64,000 nt of DNA from Tardiphaga sp. vice304 (GTDB lineage Bacteria > Pseudomonadota > Alphaproteobacteria > Rhizobiales > Xanthobacteraceae): contig NZ_CP041402.1 of assembly GCF_007018905.1 (NCBI RefSeq), positions 3,150,001-3,214,000 of the forward strand, given 5' to 3'. This document shows positions 1-10,140 of this stretch, piece by piece. Under the pieces are notes generated by a model, which worked only from the letters and a program-made list of their open reading frames with translations, did not search any database and was not told the origin of the DNA. Position 1 is the first letter of the stretch. Each line of letters starts with the position of its first letter. Position numbers and translations under genes: made by a program.

Positions 1-138
1 CAACTCGCGCTGATCGGCGCGATCGACAATGCCGCCGATCACCCACATCGCTCCGAGCAGCATTACCACCGCGGTCATGGTAGAGGCCATAGCGAGCGCC
101 GCCGTGATCCGCGTGGTAATGCCCAAATTCCGCAGCAT
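1..138 (-). CDS. N-terminal fragment of a membrane protein (possibly chemoreceptor or sensor)
   Basis: An open frame begins at an ATG at 138 and runs off the left edge, giving 46 residues. They comprise a short basic start (MLRNLGITTR) and a hydrophobic stretch at about residues 11-37, then a charged segment entering the periplasm. This short cytoplasmic head with an uncleaved membrane helix is typical of rhizobial methyl-accepting chemotaxis proteins and membrane sensor kinases or cyclases. No diagnostic domain lies inside the window, so the family is inference. The 236 bp to the next gene shows no gene. Confidence 0.6.
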   Translation of the reverse strand, partial: MLRNLGITTRITAALAMASTMTAVVMLLGAMWVIGGIVDRADQREL

Positions 139-374
139 GCTATTCCCGCTCACTTTTGTTCGTCAAACGCGGTTCTGCGCTCGCCGGGGTGTAACGGGAA
201 TCCTAGCGGTATTGCATTAATGAAACTTTTGATTGCGTCGTCGTGGTTGAAGGGGGTCTTTGATTATTTTCAGGCAACGCGGGCGCGGTGGCTTAAAATG
301 GCCTGACACCCATACCAGGCCACCACATCAAGCGGATGCATCGCGCGAGACGCTGCGCGCGCCCGAGGTGATGC

Positions 375-1529
375 TCAGGTGCCGCTGCGGTCGACCCGGA
401 CGACGCGGCCTTTTTCGATTGCCAGGGCAAGCCGACCCTGCTTCAGCGCGAGTGCTGCTTCGCCGAACAATTCGCGGCGCCAGCCGGAGAGGGCGCCGAC
501 ATCGGCGTGGTCGTCATTGGCGATCTGTTCGAGATCGTCGACGGTGGCGATCACCTTGGAGGCCACGGCATGGCGCTCCGAGGTCATGCGCAGCAGAACT
601 TTCAGCAGTTCGACGATGGCGCCGCCGTTCGACGAGCCGCGCGGCTTTTCGATTTTCGGCAGGCTGGCGGGATCGCGGGCGACGCCGCGCTTCACGGCCT
701 CGACGATGTCCGAGCCCCACTTCGAGCGATCAAAGCCCTTCGGCAGCGAGCGCAACGAAGCGAGCTTCTCCAGCGAGGTCGGGGCATGCGTGGCGATATC
801 GCCGACGGCGTCGTCCTTCAGCACGCGCGAGCGCGGCACGTCGCGGCTCTGCGCTTCCTGCTCGCGCCAGGCGGCGATTTCCATCAGCACGCCCAATTCC
901 TTGGGCTTGCGGACGCGGGTCTTGAGACGTTCCCAGGCGCGCTCGGGGTGGAAGTCGTAGGTCTTCGGCGAAGTCAGCACTTCCATTTCCTCGGAGACCC
1001 AGTCGCTGCGGCCGCGCTTCTTCAGGTCGGCGTCGAGGGCAGCGAACACGTCGCGCAGATGGGTGACGTCGGAGACGGCGTAGTGCAACTGCTCCTCGGT
1101 GAGCGGACGGTGCGACCAGTCGGTGAAACGGTGGGTCTTGTCGGGGCGGTGGCCGGTGATGCGTTCGACCAATTGGTCATAGGCGATGCTGTCGCCATAG
1201 CCGAGCACCATGGCGGCGACCTGGGTGTCGAAGATCGGGTAGGGCACCACGCCGGCGCGGTGCACGATGATCTCGATGTCCTGGCGTGCGGCGTGAAACA
1301 CCTTGAGCACGGCCGCGTTCGTCATCAGATCGAAGAACGGCTTGAGGTCAATGCCTTCCGCCAGCGTGTCGATCACCAGCGCGTCATCGGCACTGGCCAT
1401 CTGCACGACACAGAGCAGCGGATAATAGGTCGTCTCGCGCAGGAATTCCGTATCGACCGTGATAACGGGATGCTGGGCGAGCCGCTCGCAGGCGGCAGTC
1501 AGCTGGGCTGTGGTGGTGATCAGTTGCAT
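375..1529 (-). CDS. rnd: Ribonuclease D
   Basis: A 384-aa protein of the DEDDy 3'-5' exoribonuclease family, which trims the 3' ends of tRNA precursors and other structured RNAs. The exonuclease motifs are in order: VDTEFLRE (Asp26, Glu28) for Exo I, FHAARQDIEII for Exo II, and HYAVSDVTHLRDV for Exo III with the Tyr and Asp of the DEDDy type. A C-terminal HRDC-like helical region follows from about residue 210. Length is usual for the alphaproteobacterial protein (E. coli Rnd is 375 aa). The ATG at 1529 is the only sensible start, since it lies just before the first strand. The gene is 102 bp downstream of selO on the same strand. Confidence 0.95.
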   Translation of the reverse strand: MQLITTTAQLTAACERLAQHPVITVDTEFLRETTYYPLLCVVQMASADDALVIDTLAEGIDLKPFFDLMTNAAVLKVFHAARQDIEIIVHRAGVVPYPIFDTQVAAMVLGYGDSIAYDQLVERITGHRPDKTHRFTDWSHRPLTEEQLHYAVSDVTHLRDVFAALDADLKKRGRSDWVSEEMEVLTSPKTYDFHPERAWERLKTRVRKPKELGVLMEIAAWREQEAQSRDVPRSRVLKDDAVGDIATHAPTSLEKLASLRSLPKGFDRSKWGSDIVEAVKRGVARDPASLPKIEKPRGSSNGGAIVELLKVLLRMTSERHAVASKVIATVDDLEQIANDDHADVGALSGWRRELFGEAALALKQGRLALAIEKGRVVRVDRSGT

Positions 1530-1630
1530 GTCCGGTCCATAACGCTTTTGCCAAGGCGTTCGGCCGAAAAGCGGGGCAAGTCAAGCGTGTTCCCGGCGAT
1601 TCGGGAACCCGGGAGCGGGAACTCGACTGG

Positions 1631-3106
1631 TCAGGTGCCGCAAAAAGTCTGCAGCACGCGCTGGTGCAGCAGCGGCGGATCGGCGTAGTCGGCGCGTTCC
1701 GGCTGGTCCTGGAACGGGTTGGCGAGCACCGACACCAGCTCCTCGAACGGCGCATAGTCGCCGGCCTGGGCCGCCTGGATCACGGCCTCGACGCGGTGAT
1801 TGCGGGGGATAAAGGCCGGATTGACCGCCTGCATGGCGGCATGGCGGGCAGCCGGGGTCTCCGGTTCCAGCGCCAGCCGGGCGCGCCACTGGATGGCCCA
1901 GGCGTCATAGGCCGCGGGGTCGGTGAACAGGGCGCGCAGGGCCGTATCGCCGGCCGGGTCCAAAGCGGCATGGCCGAGTGCGCGAAAGGTCAATGTGAAA
2001 TCGGCCTGGTTGGCGGCCATCGCCGCCAGCAGGTCCTGCGCCAGCACCGCATCATCGGGCTGCGCGGTGAACAGCCCGAGCTTCTGCCGCAGGCCGGCCT
2101 GATAGGCGTCGTCGAACAGGCCGGAGAATGCGGCCAAAGAGTCCTGCGCGATTTCGATCGCCTCCTTCTCGTCGTCGGCGAACAGCGGCAGCAGCGTCTC
2201 GGCGAAGCGCGTCAGGTTCCACAAGGTAATGCGCGGCTGGTTGGCATAGGCGTAGCGGCCGAGTTCGTCGATGGACGAGAACACGGTTTTCGGATCGTAA
2301 TCGTCCATGAACGCGCAGGGGCCGTAGTCGATCGTCTCGCCGGATATCGAGGAATTGTCGGTGTTCATCACGCCGTGGATGAAGCCGACCAGCAGCCAGC
2401 GCGCCACCAGTGCGGCCTGCCTGGCGATCACGCCGTCGAGCAGCGCCCGATAGGGCTGCTCGGCCTGCGCGGCTTGCGGATAGTGCCGGGCGATCACATG
2501 GTCGGCGAGGTGTTTCAGCGCCTCGAGATCGCCGCGTGCGGCGAAGAACTGGAAGGTGCCGACGCGGATGTGGCTGGCAGCGATCCGGGTCAGCACTGCG
2601 CCGGGCAGCAGGGTCTCGCGCCGCACGCTCTCGCCGGTGACGACGGCGGCGAGCGACCGCGTGGTCGGAATGCCCAATGCGAACATCGCCTCGGAGATCA
2701 CATATTCGCGGATCACCGGCCCCAGTGCCGCGCGGCCGTCGCCACGGCGCGAGAACGGCGTCGGACCCGATCCCTTGAGCTGGATGTCGCGGCGCGCGCC
2801 GCTCTGGTCGATCACCTCGCCGAGCAGGATGGCGCGGCCATCCCCGAGTTGGGCGGTGAAATTGCCGAACTGATGGCCGGCATAGGCCATCGCCAGCGGC
2901 TCGGCGCCGTCCGGCACCCGCGTGCCGGCCAGCACCTCGACACCCTCCGGGCTTTCGAGCCAGTCAGGGTCGAGGCCGAGCTGCACGGCGAGCGGTCGGT
3001 TCAGCTTGATAAGCTTCGGCGCGACGACGGGCGTGGGCTGCACCCGCGCGTAGAAATTCGCGGGCAGGGTGGCGTAGCTGTTGTCGAACGGGAACTGGAT
3101 CGTCAT
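1631..3106 (-). CDS. selO: SelO family protein adenylyltransferase (YdiU)
   Basis: A 491-aa pseudokinase-fold enzyme. Known SelO proteins transfer AMP from ATP to Ser, Thr or Tyr of target proteins, including redox-stress proteins. Family blocks are clear: the [10 protein letters not shown] segment, a [10 protein letters not shown] block, the [16 protein letters not shown] helix, and the metal/nucleotide loop [25 protein letters not shown]. The C-terminus is CGT with a Cys near the end, the position of the redox-active Cys of bacterial homologues and of selenocysteine in animal SelO. Length is normal. It starts at the ATG at 3106, although no Shine-Dalgarno is obvious. Confidence 0.93.
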   Translation of the reverse strand: MTIQFPFDNSYATLPANFYARVQPTPVVAPKLIKLNRPLAVQLGLDPDWLESPEGVEVLAGTRVPDGAEPLAMAYAGHQFGNFTAQLGDGRAILLGEVIDQSGARRDIQLKGSGPTPFSRRGDGRAALGPVIREYVISEAMFALGIPTTRSLAAVVTGESVRRETLLPGAVLTRIAASHIRVGTFQFFAARGDLEALKHLADHVIARHYPQAAQAEQPYRALLDGVIARQAALVARWLLVGFIHGVMNTDNSSISGETIDYGPCAFMDDYDPKTVFSSIDELGRYAYANQPRITLWNLTRFAETLLPLFADDEKEAIEIAQDSLAAFSGLFDDAYQAGLRQKLGLFTAQPDDAVLAQDLLAAMAANQADFTLTFRALGHAALDPAGDTALRALFTDPAAYDAWAIQWRARLALEPETPAARHAAMQAVNPAFIPRNHRVEAVIQAAQAGDYAPFEELVSVLANPFQDQPERADYADPPLLHQRVLQTFCGT

Positions 3107-3154
3107 GGAGGAAAGATGGGGGCGCCAGGCGGAATTGGCAACGGGGGCTATGGC

Positions 3155-3547
3155 CTAGTATTCTGCATAGATCTCGATGATATTGTCTTCTGGATCGCGA
3201 AAAAATAGCGTGCGATGCCGCCAGTCGGGCAAGTCGGTAGGGCAACGCAGAATCGGCACATCCTTCGCCACCAGCTCCGCGTGGCAGCCATCGACCGCTG
3301 CGAGCGGGACCTGAAACGCCAACTGCACAGCAGCCGATCCGGGCACAGACGTGCCGTCGTTGCACACACTCCATGGTCCACGGGGCCGCAGCGTCAGCAG
3401 CGCAGCACCGACTCGAAAGCTCACCCAGTTAGCAAGGTCGGTTTCAACGGGAAACTTCATGATATCACGGTAGAAGGTCCGCGTGACGCTCATCCGGTTG
3501 CATAGCAGGATAGTGTAGTCGAGGTTGCGTATCTGATCCAGGCTCAT
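3155..3547 (-). CDS. VOC (glyoxalase/bleomycin-resistance fold) family protein
   Basis: A 130-aa protein starting MSLDQIRNLDYTILLC. The ATG at 3547 is chosen because AAAGGTGG sits 6 bp upstream; an upstream in-frame start at 3595 would add 16 unlikely residues. The beta-alpha-beta-beta-beta modules are visible: a first-strand DYTILLCNRM, an FPVETDLANWVSF segment, and a C-terminal RDPEDNIIEIYAEY, which is the classic end of a VOC domain and supplies a metal-binding Glu. Such proteins are small metalloenzymes (dioxygenase, isomerase, lyase) or resistance proteins. The substrate cannot be told from sequence. Confidence 0.85.
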   Translation of the reverse strand: MSLDQIRNLDYTILLCNRMSVTRTFYRDIMKFPVETDLANWVSFRVGAALLTLRPRGPWSVCNDGTSVPGSAAVQLAFQVPLAAVDGCHAELVAKDVPILRCPTDLPDWRHRTLFFRDPEDNIIEIYAEY

Positions 3548-3766
3548 CGGCGCCACCTTTCTATCGTACAAAAGCCGCCATCGCGGATGGCTCAACTATA
3601 GTATAATCGGCGCAGGATGTTTCGCGTGGATTGGCTAAGGAAATAAGTGAGACCCAATGCTCCCTGGCGCTTGCGGGGCGGAATCGGCGAGGGGCTCTTC
3701 CATCCACAACGCTGCAGGCGAAGCGTGCCAGGTGCCTCGCCCCTCACCCGCGCGCAAGGGCGCGCG

Positions 3767-3795
3767 ACCTCTCCCCGCAAAGAGCGGGGAGAGGT
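3767..3795. repeat. Hairpin repeat at the 3' end of the chemoreceptor gene
   Basis: A perfect 12-bp inverted repeat (ACCTCTCCCCGC / GCGGGGAGAGGT) with a 5-nt loop lies 7 bp beyond the stop of the minus-strand chemoreceptor. No T-run follows, so it may act as a weak terminator or RNA-stabilising hairpin. Related hairpins occur at 19796-19820 (near perfect) and 30409-30433 (degenerate). The wider context CCCTCACCCGCGCGCAAGGG is part of the same dispersed element. Confidence 0.75.
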
Positions 3796-3802
3796 TTAAG
3801 TA

Positions 3803-5482
3803 TTACGCCGCCCTGACCGTCGCCATGAACTTCTCCACTTCGCTCTTCAACCGCGTGCTCTGCATCGACAGCGACTGGGCGGCGGAGAGCACCTGGCCGG
3901 AGGCGGCGCCGGTCTCGGCGCTGCCGCGGTTAACCTCGGTGACCTCATGGGCGACCTGCGAGCTCAATTGCGCGGATTGCTGCACGTTGCGGGCAATCTC
4001 CTGCGTGGCGGCGCCCTGTTCCTCGACCGCCGCGGCGATCGCCGAAGAGACTTCGGAGATCATGGTGATGGTCGCGCCGATCTCCTGAATGGTGACCACG
4101 GTCTCGGCGCTGGCCGACTGCATGCCGGCGATCTGCGCTCCGATCTCGTCGGTGGCCTTGGCCGTCTGCGACGCCAGAGCCTTCACCTCCGCGGCGACGA
4201 CGGCAAAGCCGCGGCCGGCTTCGCCGGCGCGCGCTGCCTCGATGGTGGCGTTGAGCGCCAGCAGGTTGGTCTGTTCGGCGACGGCGGTAATCAGTTTCAC
4301 CACGTCGTCGATGCGGGCAGTCGCCTGCGTCAACCGGGCGATGCTGAGATTGGTCTTTTCGGCCTGCTGCACGGCGGTCGAGGCGATGCGGTTGGATTCG
4401 TGGACCTGGCGGCCGATCTCGTTGACGGAGGAGGTGATCTCTTCGGTCGCGGCCGCGACCGACTGGATGTTGTCCGACACGCTGTGCGAGGCGGCTGCCG
4501 CCGAGCCCGACAGCGAAATATTGGTGTCGGAGGTTCGCGTCAGGGTCGTCGCCGAGGTCTCCAGCGCCGTGGAAGCCGTGGACAGCGAGTCGACCAGCTC
4601 GCCGATCATCGCTTCGAAATCGCGCGTCGCCCGCCCGATGGTTTCGGCGCGCGCGGTCTTCACCCCTTCCGCGACGCCAGTGGCCTCATCGGCCGCGCGC
4701 TTGGCGATCAAAGCATCCTTGAAAATCTGCAGCGCGCGCGCGATGCGGCCGATTTCGGTATCGGCGTCCTGCAGCGGTATATGCGCCGACAATTCGCCGG
4801 AGGTCAGCTCGCCCATCGGCTTCAGGATCGAGCCGATACCGCGGCCGATATCGCGCGTCAGATAGATGGCGGCTCCCAGCCCCAGCACGAAGGCGGCGCC
4901 GAGCAGGGCGATCATCGTCCAGATGGCGCTTGAATAGGTGGCGTCCGCCATCTTGCCGGCCGTCTCGGCGCCGCCGTCGTTCAGCACGACCAGTTTCGCC
5001 AGCGTCGCGTCCATTGCGCGTCCGACCGGGACGACCTTCTTGGCGTTGATGTCCTTGGCCGCCGCGAAATCACCCTTGGTCGCGAGATCCCGCACCTGAA
5101 CCGAACCCTCGATGAACTCTTTCCATTGCGCGTCGAGCGTGTTGGCGAGTTCGCGTTCCGCCGGCGCCGTTACCAGTGGCGCGAACGCCTTGGCGGCCTT
5201 TTCGAAGTCCGCCTTGCGCGCCGAGAGGTTCTTGTCGACGTCCGGCCGGTCGGCATCGGCGACGATCAGATGGTCACGCAGCACGGCGCGGTAGCGGGCG
5301 GACTGCACGCGCATCTCGCCGATCCAGCGCACGCTCGGCAGCCATCGCGTCTGGATGTCCTGCGTCGCGGCATTGATCGCGCCCATTTGCACAAAGGCAA
5401 GGCTGCCGATCATGGCGATGACAAGAACGAGAAAGGCAACAATGGCAAACAGCTTGGCGCTGATCGAATATCTTTCGAGCAC
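3803..5482 (-). CDS. Methyl-accepting chemotaxis protein (4-helix-bundle sensor, HAMP)
   Basis: A 559-aa transmembrane chemoreceptor. It has TM1 at about 11-31, a periplasmic four-helix-bundle ligand region at about 32-187, TM2 at about 188-208, HAMP at about 209-262, and a cytoplasmic signalling domain to about 550. The domain includes the conserved hairpin tip [19 protein letters not shown]. It would control CheA/CheW in response to an unknown small ligand. The start is GTG at 5482, with AGGGA about 9 bp upstream; a nearby ATG is out of frame. There is no CheR-tethering pentapeptide at the C-terminus. It stands alone, with no che genes adjacent. Confidence 0.93.
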   Translation of the reverse strand: MLERYSISAKLFAIVAFLVLVIAMIGSLAFVQMGAINAATQDIQTRWLPSVRWIGEMRVQSARYRAVLRDHLIVADADRPDVDKNLSARKADFEKAAKAFAPLVTAPAERELANTLDAQWKEFIEGSVQVRDLATKGDFAAAKDINAKKVVPVGRAMDATLAKLVVLNDGGAETAGKMADATYSSAIWTMIALLGAAFVLGLGAAIYLTRDIGRGIGSILKPMGELTSGELSAHIPLQDADTEIGRIARALQIFKDALIAKRAADEATGVAEGVKTARAETIGRATRDFEAMIGELVDSLSTASTALETSATTLTRTSDTNISLSGSAAAASHSVSDNIQSVAAATEEITSSVNEIGRQVHESNRIASTAVQQAEKTNLSIARLTQATARIDDVVKLITAVAEQTNLLALNATIEAARAGEAGRGFAVVAAEVKALASQTAKATDEIGAQIAGMQSASAETVVTIQEIGATITMISEVSSAIAAAVEEQGAATQEIARNVQQSAQLSSQVAHEVTEVNRGSAETGAASGQVLSAAQSLSMQSTRLKSEVEKFMATVRAA

Positions 5483-5907
5483 AGAAACATTCCCTATGGT
5501 TGGCCGCGCCCGCCATAATGACGAGAAAGGCGCAGAGTGAGCTCAAGTTCTGGCTGAATCGCCTGCTTCAAAACGTGCAGGGTTCCTGCGGTACAATGGG
5601 TTGTGTTGGTCAAGGAAGGGTAAAATTACCCGTAAGTAGCTTGCTAAGTCTTTGTTTTGGTGTCGAGATACCACATTCGGGTTGCAGGCTCGCGCAACGC
5701 AACAAGATTTTAGTCGCCATATTTCATGGACTTGCCGCACTGCTCGCGCGCCGATTTTGCATTGCGGGGCAGGGCGGGTCCGTGCCGTTCGGGATGGCTG
5801 GGTGGAGCATCCGGTTGGTTGCCGCGCCGGGTCCGGTCGGGTAAACCCTGCGCTTCGCGGCCCCGGTCGCGACCGATTCCGCCCTCTGACGCCCTTCCAG
5901 GATTAAC
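5483..5907. other. Divergent intergenic region between chemoreceptor and aspS
   Basis: 425 bp without a convincing gene. A small inverted repeat GGGTAA-AA-TTACCC lies at 5618-5631. A weak sigma70-like promoter for aspS may lie at 5819-5847 (TTGCCG, 17-bp spacer, TAAACC). Short frames here have no family features. Confidence 0.4.
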
Positions 5908-7680
5908 ATGCATCGCTACCGGTCTCACACCTGCGGCGCGCTCCGCGACAGCCATATCGACCAGACCGTCCGCGTCTCTGGCTGGTGCCACCGTATTCGC
6001 GACCATGGCGGCGTGTTGTTCATCGACTTGCGTGACCATTACGGGCTGACGCAGTGCGTTGCCGATCCGGCCTCGCCGGCGTTCAAGGATGCCGAACTGC
6101 TGCGCTCGGAATGGGTGGTGAAGATCGACGGAAAGGTGCGCCGCCGTCCCGAGGGCACCGAGAACACCGATCTGCCGACCGGTGCTGTGGAAATCTACAT
6201 TTCGTCGATCGAAGTGCTGGGCGCGTCGCTGGAATTGCCGCTGCCGGTGTTCGGCGACCAGGACTATCCGGAAGACATCCGGCTGAAGTACCGCTTCCTC
6301 GATTTGCGCCGCGAGAAGCTGCACCAGAACATCATGACCCGCGGCGCGATCATCGACTCGATGCGCAAGCGGATGAAGGAGCAGGGCTTCTTCGAATTCC
6401 AGACGCCGATCCTGACGGCCTCGTCGCCGGAAGGCGCGCGCGACTTCCTGGTGCCCAGCCGCATTCATCCCGGAAAATTCTACGCGCTGCCGCAGGCGCC
6501 GCAGCAGTACAAGCAATTGCTGATGATGTCGGGCTTCGACCGCTACTTCCAGATCGCGCCGTGCTTCCGCGACGAAGATCCGCGCGCCGACCGTCTGCCC
6601 GGCGAATTCTACCAGCTCGATCTGGAGATGAGCTTCGTCGAGCAGGAAGACGTGTTCGCCGCGGTGCAGCCGGTGATCACCGGCGTGTTCGAGGAATTCG
6701 CCAAGGGCAAGCCTGTCAACTCTGACTGGCCGAAGATTCCCTACGCGGAATCGCTCCGCAAATACGGCTCGGACAAGCCGGACCTGCGCAACCCGATCGA
6801 GATGCAGAACGTCTCGGAACACTTCCGCGGTTCGGGCTTCAAGGTGTTCGCGCGGATGCTCGAAACCGAAACCAACCAGGTCTGGGCAATCCCCGGACCG
6901 ACCGGCGGCAGCCGCGCGTTCTGCGACCGCATGAACTCGTGGGCGCAGGGCGAGGGCCAGCCCGGCCTCGGCTACATCATGTGGCGTGAGGGCAATGAGG
7001 GAGCGGGTCCGCTCGCCAACAACATCGGCCCGGAGCGTACCGAGGCGATCCGCGTGGCACTCGGCATGAAGGCCGGCGATGCCGCGTTCTTCGTCGCCGG
7101 CGATCCCACTAAATTCTACAAGTTTGCGGGCCTTGCCCGTACCCGTCTGGGCGAGGAGTTGAACCTGATCGACAAGGAGCGCTTTGCGCTGGCCTGGATC
7201 GTCGACTTCCCGATGTACGAATATGACGAGGACGAGAAGAAGATCGAGTTCTCGCACAACCCGTTCTCGATGCCGCAGGGCGGCCTCGATGCCTTGCTGA
7301 CCAAGGACCCGTTGACCATCAACGCGTTCCAGTACGACATCACCTGCAACGGCTTCGAGATCGCCTCCGGCGGCATCCGCAACCACAAGCCCGACGCGAT
7401 GGTGAAGGCGTTCGAAATCGCCGGCTATGGCGAGCACACCGTCATCGAGCGCTTCGGCGGCATGTACCGCGCCTTCCAGTACGGCGCGCCGCCGCATGGC
7501 GGCATGGCGGCCGGCGTCGATCGCATTGTCATGCTGCTGTGCGGCACCAGCAATCTGCGCGAGATCTCGCTGTTCCCGATGAACCAGCGTGCTGAAGACC
7601 TGCTGATGGGTGCGCCTTCCGAGGCGTCCCCCAAGCAGTTGCGCGAAGCGCACATCCGGCTCAATCTGCCGGAAGCGTGA
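5908..7680 (+). CDS. aspS: Aspartyl-tRNA synthetase
   Basis: A 590-aa class IIb synthetase charging tRNA-Asp (or tRNA-Asp/Asn if non-discriminating). The N-terminal OB-fold anticodon-binding domain is at about 1-105. The catalytic core has motif 2 ([10 protein letters not shown], about residue 220) and motif 3 (GVDRIVMLL, about 535). A bacterial-type GAD insertion lies at about 290-420. The signature [13 protein letters not shown] lies before motif 2. The start ATG follows AGGA. Several bacteria of this class use a relaxed AspRS with GatCAB; sequence alone does not settle this here. It is followed 53 bp later by maeB. Confidence 0.97.
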   Translation: MHRYRSHTCGALRDSHIDQTVRVSGWCHRIRDHGGVLFIDLRDHYGLTQCVADPASPAFKDAELLRSEWVVKIDGKVRRRPEGTENTDLPTGAVEIYISSIEVLGASLELPLPVFGDQDYPEDIRLKYRFLDLRREKLHQNIMTRGAIIDSMRKRMKEQGFFEFQTPILTASSPEGARDFLVPSRIHPGKFYALPQAPQQYKQLLMMSGFDRYFQIAPCFRDEDPRADRLPGEFYQLDLEMSFVEQEDVFAAVQPVITGVFEEFAKGKPVNSDWPKIPYAESLRKYGSDKPDLRNPIEMQNVSEHFRGSGFKVFARMLETETNQVWAIPGPTGGSRAFCDRMNSWAQGEGQPGLGYIMWREGNEGAGPLANNIGPERTEAIRVALGMKAGDAAFFVAGDPTKFYKFAGLARTRLGEELNLIDKERFALAWIVDFPMYEYDEDEKKIEFSHNPFSMPQGGLDALLTKDPLTINAFQYDITCNGFEIASGGIRNHKPDAMVKAFEIAGYGEHTVIERFGGMYRAFQYGAPPHGGMAAGVDRIVMLLCGTSNLREISLFPMNQRAEDLLMGAPSEASPKQLREAHIRLNLPEA

Positions 7681-7733
7681 TCTGATCCACGACCTTCAAC
7701 TACACAATCGATATCGGTTGCGCGGGAGCGTTC

Positions 7734-10040
7734 ATGTCATCCTCTTCTGAAGATCTCGCCAAGGCGGCGCTGGCCTATCATCGTCTGCCGCGTCCCGGCA
7801 AACTCGAGATCCAGGCGACCAAGCCGCTCGCCAACCAGCGCGACCTGGCGCTGGCCTATTCGCCGGGCGTGGCGGCACCCTGTCTCGCGATTGCCGCCGA
7901 TCCCAATGAGGCGGCGACGCTGACGTCGCGGGCCAATCTGGTCGCGGTGGTGTCGAACGGCACCGCGGTGCTCGGCCTCGGCAATATCGGCCCGCTGGCG
8001 TCCAAGCCGGTGATGGAAGGCAAGGCGGTGCTGTTCAAGAAGTTCGCCGGCATCGACGTGTTCGACATCGAGATCGCCGCCGACACCATCGAGCGCGTGG
8101 TCGAGACCGTGGCGGCGCTGGAGCCGACCTTCGGCGGCATCAACCTTGAAGACATCAAGGGGCCGGAGTGTTTCGAGATCGAGACGCAGCTCAAGGCGCG
8201 CATGAAGATCCCGGTCTTCCACGACGACCAGCACGGCACCGCAATCATCGTCAGCGCCGCGATCACCAACGCGCTGCTGCTCAACGGCAAGAACCTCAAG
8301 GACTGCAAGATCGTCTGCTCCGGCGCGGGTGCAGCGGCGATCGCCTGCCTCAATCTCCTGGTGCATCTCGGCGCGCAACTCAAGAACATCTGGGTCTGCG
8401 ACATCGACGGTGTCGTGCATGAAGGTCGCAACACGCTGATGGATCGCTGGAAGGCGGTATATGCTCAGAAAACCGATGCGCGCACGCTGGGCGACGTGAT
8501 CCCCGGCGCCGATATTTTCCTCGGCGTGTCCGCGCCGAACGTGCTGAAGCCGGAAATGGTCAAGGCGATGGCGGACAAGCCGCTGGTGATGGCGCTGGCC
8601 AACCCCAATCCCGAGATCATGCCGGAGGAGGCCCGCAAGGCCCGGCCGGACGCGATGATCTGCACGGGACGTTCGGACTTCCCGAACCAGGTCAACAACG
8701 TGCTGTGCTTCCCCTTCATCTTCCGCGGCGCGCTGGATTGCGGCGCCACCGCGATCAACGAGGCGATGAAGATCGCCGCGGTGGACGCCATCGCCCAGCT
8801 CGCGCGCGAACCGCCTTCGGATGCGGTGGCGCAGGGGTTCGATGGCGAGACACAGGGCTTCGGTCCGGGCTCGCTGATCCCGAGCCCGTTCGACCCCCGC
8901 CTGATCCTGCGTATCGCGCCGGCCGTCGCGCGTGCGGCGATGGAGTCCGGCGTGGCGTCGCGGCCGATCGAGAATTTCGACGAGTACCTCGCCGGCCTCG
9001 AGCGCTTCGCGTTCCGTTCCGGCCTGGTGATGAAGCCGGTGTTCGCCAAGGCGAAGACCCAGCCGGTGCGCGTGATCTACGCCGAAGGCGAGGACGAGCG
9101 CGTGCTGCGCGCCACGCAGGTGGTGCTGGAGGAGAAGCTGGGCCGGCCGATCCTGGTCGGCCGTCCGAGCGTGGTCGAGGCCCGCATCAAGCGTCTGGGA
9201 CTGGCGATCCGCGCCGGCACCGATTTCGACCTCGTCAATCCCGAGGACGATCCGCGCTACCGCTCATTCGTGCAGTCCTATATCGACGTCGCCGGACGCC
9301 ATGGCGTGACGCCCGATGCGGCGCGCACGGTGGTGCGTACGAATGCGACGGTGATCGCAGCGCTGTCGGTGGTGCGCGGCGAGGCGGACGCGATGATCTG
9401 CGGTGTGGAGGGCCGCTACATGAGCCATCTGCGCCACGTCCGCGAGATCATCGGTTTCCTGCCGGGGGTCTCCGACTTTGCGGCCTTGGCGCTGATGATC
9501 ACCAGCAAGGGCGCGTATTTCATCGCGGACACCCAGGTGCGTCCGAACCCGAGCGCGGAAGAGCTTGCGGAAGTCGCCGCCATGGCGGCGGTCCATGTTC
9601 AGCGTTTCGCGATGAAGCCGAAGATCGCCTTCGTCTCGCATTCCGATTTCGGCAGCTACGACACCGACTCGTCGCGCAAGATGCGCCGGGCCGCGGCGTT
9701 GCTGCGCGAAAGGCATCCGGAGATCGAGTCGGACGGCGAAATGCAGGGCGACACCGCGCTGTCGGAAGCCGCGCGAAAAATGATCCTGCCGCATTCGAAG
9801 CTGGACGGCGTCGCCAATGTGATGATCATGCCGAACCTCGACACCGCCAACGTCGCCTATCAGATGATCAAGGTGCTGGGCGACGCTCTGCCGGTCGGCC
9901 CGATCCTGGTAGGCGCGGCGCGACCGGCGCATATCCTGACGCCATCGGTGACCGCGCGCGGCATCCTCAACATGACCGCCATCGCCGTCGTCGAAGCCCA
10001 GGAACGCGCCAACCGGCCGCAGGTCAGCCTGTTCGGGTAA
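7734..10040 (+). CDS. maeB: NADP-dependent malic enzyme with phosphotransacetylase-like C-terminal domain
   Basis: A 768-aa fusion protein that decarboxylates malate to pyruvate with reduction of NADP. The malic enzyme part is at about 1-430, with YSPGVAAPC, the glycine-rich [17 protein letters not shown] and the metal/substrate block [12 protein letters not shown], then a second Rossmann [10 protein letters not shown]. From about residue 430 a Pta-like domain follows, which in MaeB proteins is regulatory (acetyl-CoA binding) rather than catalytic. Length matches Sinorhizobium Tme/Dme and E. coli MaeB. GGGAG lies before the ATG. A hairpin terminator follows directly. Confidence 0.96.
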   Translation: MSSSSEDLAKAALAYHRLPRPGKLEIQATKPLANQRDLALAYSPGVAAPCLAIAADPNEAATLTSRANLVAVVSNGTAVLGLGNIGPLASKPVMEGKAVLFKKFAGIDVFDIEIAADTIERVVETVAALEPTFGGINLEDIKGPECFEIETQLKARMKIPVFHDDQHGTAIIVSAAITNALLLNGKNLKDCKIVCSGAGAAAIACLNLLVHLGAQLKNIWVCDIDGVVHEGRNTLMDRWKAVYAQKTDARTLGDVIPGADIFLGVSAPNVLKPEMVKAMADKPLVMALANPNPEIMPEEARKARPDAMICTGRSDFPNQVNNVLCFPFIFRGALDCGATAINEAMKIAAVDAIAQLAREPPSDAVAQGFDGETQGFGPGSLIPSPFDPRLILRIAPAVARAAMESGVASRPIENFDEYLAGLERFAFRSGLVMKPVFAKAKTQPVRVIYAEGEDERVLRATQVVLEEKLGRPILVGRPSVVEARIKRLGLAIRAGTDFDLVNPEDDPRYRSFVQSYIDVAGRHGVTPDAARTVVRTNATVIAALSVVRGEADAMICGVEGRYMSHLRHVREIIGFLPGVSDFAALALMITSKGAYFIADTQVRPNPSAEELAEVAAMAAVHVQRFAMKPKIAFVSHSDFGSYDTDSSRKMRRAAALLRERHPEIESDGEMQGDTALSEAARKMILPHSKLDGVANVMIMPNLDTANVAYQMIKVLGDALPVGPILVGAARPAHILTPSVTARGILNMTAIAVVEAQERANRPQVSLFG

Positions 10041-10042
10041 TC

Positions 10043-10075
10043 AAAAAAGCCACCCGCTTTCGCGGATGGCTTTTT
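10043..10075. terminator. Bidirectional rho-independent terminator
   Basis: The stem AAAAAGCCACCCGC / GCGGATGGCTTTTT has one mismatch and a TTTC-type loop. It has T-runs on both strands and sits between the convergent maeB and the autotransporter gene. Confidence 0.9.
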
Positions 10076-10140
10076 CGTCTTCTCCGTTGGGCACAGAGTC
10101 GGCATTGGCCGACTTTGTGCCGAATGCGTTTTGGGCGATC

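Noticed and set aside
5710..7653. A 647-codon minus-strand frame opposite aspS
   Set aside because: Composition typical of antisense frames in high-GC genes; aspS is certain on the plus strand.
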